Source: Anaerolineales bacterium UBA6668 (lineage in GTDB: Bacteria; Chloroflexota; Anaerolineae; Anaerolineales; UBA6668). Taken from it: a stretch of DNA of 24,966 bases. The notes under the pieces are model-generated. The model was not told the origin of the DNA. It saw nothing but the letters and a program-made list of their open reading frames with translations, and did no database searches. Shown piece after piece: positions 24,144 through 24,966 of this stretch (its first letter is position 1; every line of letters starts with the position of its first letter). The DNA lies in NCBI GenBank assembly GCA_002455215.1, contig DKKK01000094.1:4304-29269 (forward strand), in the 5' to 3' direction. The position numbers and the translations under genes are program-made.

Positions 24144-24656
24144 ATGATGCGTCCCATTCACATCGAAATCTCCACAATACTTGCCCGTGAGCCAGCCGAA
24201 ATTTGTGCGCAAATTTTAGATACCGAGCAGTGGCGTACTTTCACAGGCTACAGTATCTTGCCGGGCGTTGCCCAGGCTTCCTTTGAGAAGGAAACCCCGC
24301 AGATTGTGGGGTCTCGCATTCGTGTAAAAAACACCGATGGCTCAACCCATGTGGAAGAAATTATCGAGTGGGATGTGCCCCGCCAAATTCGCTTGCGTTT
24401 TCAAGAATTTCAGCCGCCATTACAGCATTTAGCAGAACAATTTATCGAAACTTGGAGCTTCCAACCCACCCTTGATGATGTATATTCAACACAGAAAAAA
24501 GCACAACTTTCATGCGTACCGAACATAGAAGTAACACGTGCCATGGATCTGTATCCCAAAAACTGGTTGGGATGGCTGATTTTGCTCCCCGTCTCGCGTT
24601 TGATGAAAAAAGCGTTTTTGCAAAACTTACAGAGCCTAATCAATGCTGAACGCTAA
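24144..24656 (+). CDS. SRPBCC (START/Bet v1-like) fold protein
   Basis: 170 residues from the first of two adjacent ATGs at 24144; a longer frame would overlap the pabB fusion. IHIEISTILAREPAEICAQI followed by LDTEQWRTFTGYSILPGV and VGSRIRVKNTDGSTHVEEII are typical of polyketide-cyclase/dehydrase-like SRPBCC proteins, which bind hydrophobic ligands in a helix-grip pocket. The middle of the domain (around STQKKAQLSCVPNIEV) and the C-terminal amphipathic helix (LPVSRLMKKAFLQNLQSL) complete the fold. No catalytic residue can be named. Probably co-transcribed with pabB by proximity; no functional link to folate is known. Confidence 0.75.
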   Translation: MMRPIHIEISTILAREPAEICAQILDTEQWRTFTGYSILPGVAQASFEKETPQIVGSRIRVKNTDGSTHVEEIIEWDVPRQIRLRFQEFQPPLQHLAEQFIETWSFQPTLDDVYSTQKKAQLSCVPNIEVTRAMDLYPKNWLGWLILLPVSRLMKKAFLQNLQSLINAER

Positions 24657-24678
24657 GGGCTGAAGTGTCCTGCATTGG

Positions 24679-24700
24679 ATATTCGAGCCGTGTCAAATAT
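24679..24700. repeat. Partial element, copy H
   Basis: ATATTCGAGCCGTGTCAAATAT: short arms ATATT/AATAT, and on the minus strand TTGACACGGCTCGAATAT, which recalls the GACACGG and CGAATAT ends of the other copies. Weak on its own. Confidence 0.3.
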
Positions 24701-24722
24701 AGCTTTGCGCTACCTGCTACCC

Positions 24723-24751
24723 TTGTTATTTATTTTGGCTTGCACTATACT
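24723..24751 (+). promoter_or_regulatory. Promoter candidate for the terminal lipoprotein gene
   Basis: TTGTTA (24723-24728) and TATACT (24746-24751) are 17 nt apart, about 73 nt before the ATG at 24825. Confidence 0.6.
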
Positions 24752-24824
24752 GCCAGTGATGGAACTTTTGGACTAGTCTGCTCGTTTGTAGAGTTGATTC
24801 TAAGACGGTTGTAATTACCCTGCT

Positions 24825-24966
24825 ATGAAAAAAGCCTTTTTGCTTCTCCCCTTGCGTATTAAAATGACCAGCCTGATGATCTTCTCGCTCGTTTTGGGGC
24901 TATTGGCGGCATGTAGCGGACAGTCAACCGCAGTGCCGATAGAGACATTGGCATATCAAGCCAATT
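24825..24966 (+). CDS. Lipoprotein signal peptide, gene cut by the window end
   Basis: The open frame from the ATG at 24825 runs off the window after 47 codons. It reads MKKAFLLLPLRIKMTSLMIF and then SLVLGLLAACSGQSTAVPIE: a basic N-terminus, hydrophobic core and a lipobox LAAC at residues 27-30, followed by a Ser/Thr-rich linker. This is a typical exported lipoprotein. Solute-binding proteins of ABC transporters and cytochrome or redox lipoproteins start like this; nothing downstream is visible to decide. A well-spaced promoter (24723-24751) supports it as a real gene. Confidence 0.7.
   Translation, partial: MKKAFLLLPLRIKMTSLMIFSLVLGLLAACSGQSTAVPIETLAYQAN

Overview
The window (about 25 kb, roughly balanced GC) looks like part of a chromosome from an uncultured or little-studied bacterium, most likely a Chloroflexota (Anaerolineae/Caldilineae-like). 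This is an inference. It rests on a short YidC without the Gram-negative periplasmic domain, several lipobox-type lipoproteins including a c-type cytochrome, a YfhO-like giant membrane protein, DprE1/DprE2-like enzymes outside Actinobacteria, and a general lack of Shine-Dalgarno sequences. No rRNA, tRNA, CRISPR array, transposase or prophage gene was seen.

Layout. (1) 1-433: the 3' end of rpoC and a strong bidirectional terminator. (2) 436-1897: a stand-alone MOSC protein and a divergent small membrane methyltransferase-like protein. (3) 7709 down to 2021, minus strand: a probable six-gene operon, in order cytochrome c lipoprotein, SDR (DprE2-like), FAD oxidoreductase (DprE1-like), thiolase, histidine phosphatase and Gfo/Idh/MocA oxidoreductase; the last three overlap by 4 nt each. 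(4) 11082 down to 8077, minus strand: the conserved rpmH-rnpA-yidD-yidC block, with a BamB-like PQQ-propeller lipoprotein between yidD and yidC and a near-consensus sigma70 promoter in front of rpmH. (5) 11467-16349, plus: lon protease and a YfhO-family membrane protein, facing a small TPR-like gene on the other strand. (6) 17144-22259, plus: a compact catabolic-looking cluster of cyclase-family hydrolase, CaiB/BaiF CoA-transferase, FdrA (AllF) and DUF1116 (YlbE/AllG). (7) 22366-24656, plus: a PabB-PabC fusion for p-aminobenzoate synthesis and an SRPBCC-fold protein, then the start of a lipoprotein cut by the window end.

The two most interesting signals are the FdrA/DUF1116 cluster and a family of intergenic two-hairpin elements. 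In E. coli FdrA (AllF) and YlbE (AllG) act with AllH in oxamate carbamoyltransferase. Here they are linked to a cyclic-amide-type hydrolase and a CoA-transferase, without AllH or carbamate kinase beside them. The elements (best copies at 7721-7788, 7909-7988, 16860-16939 and 17024-17119; degenerate ones at 19198, 10427 and 24679) share ATTCGACACGG and ATATTCGG/CCGAATAT ends. Several of them sit just in front of the cluster's genes.
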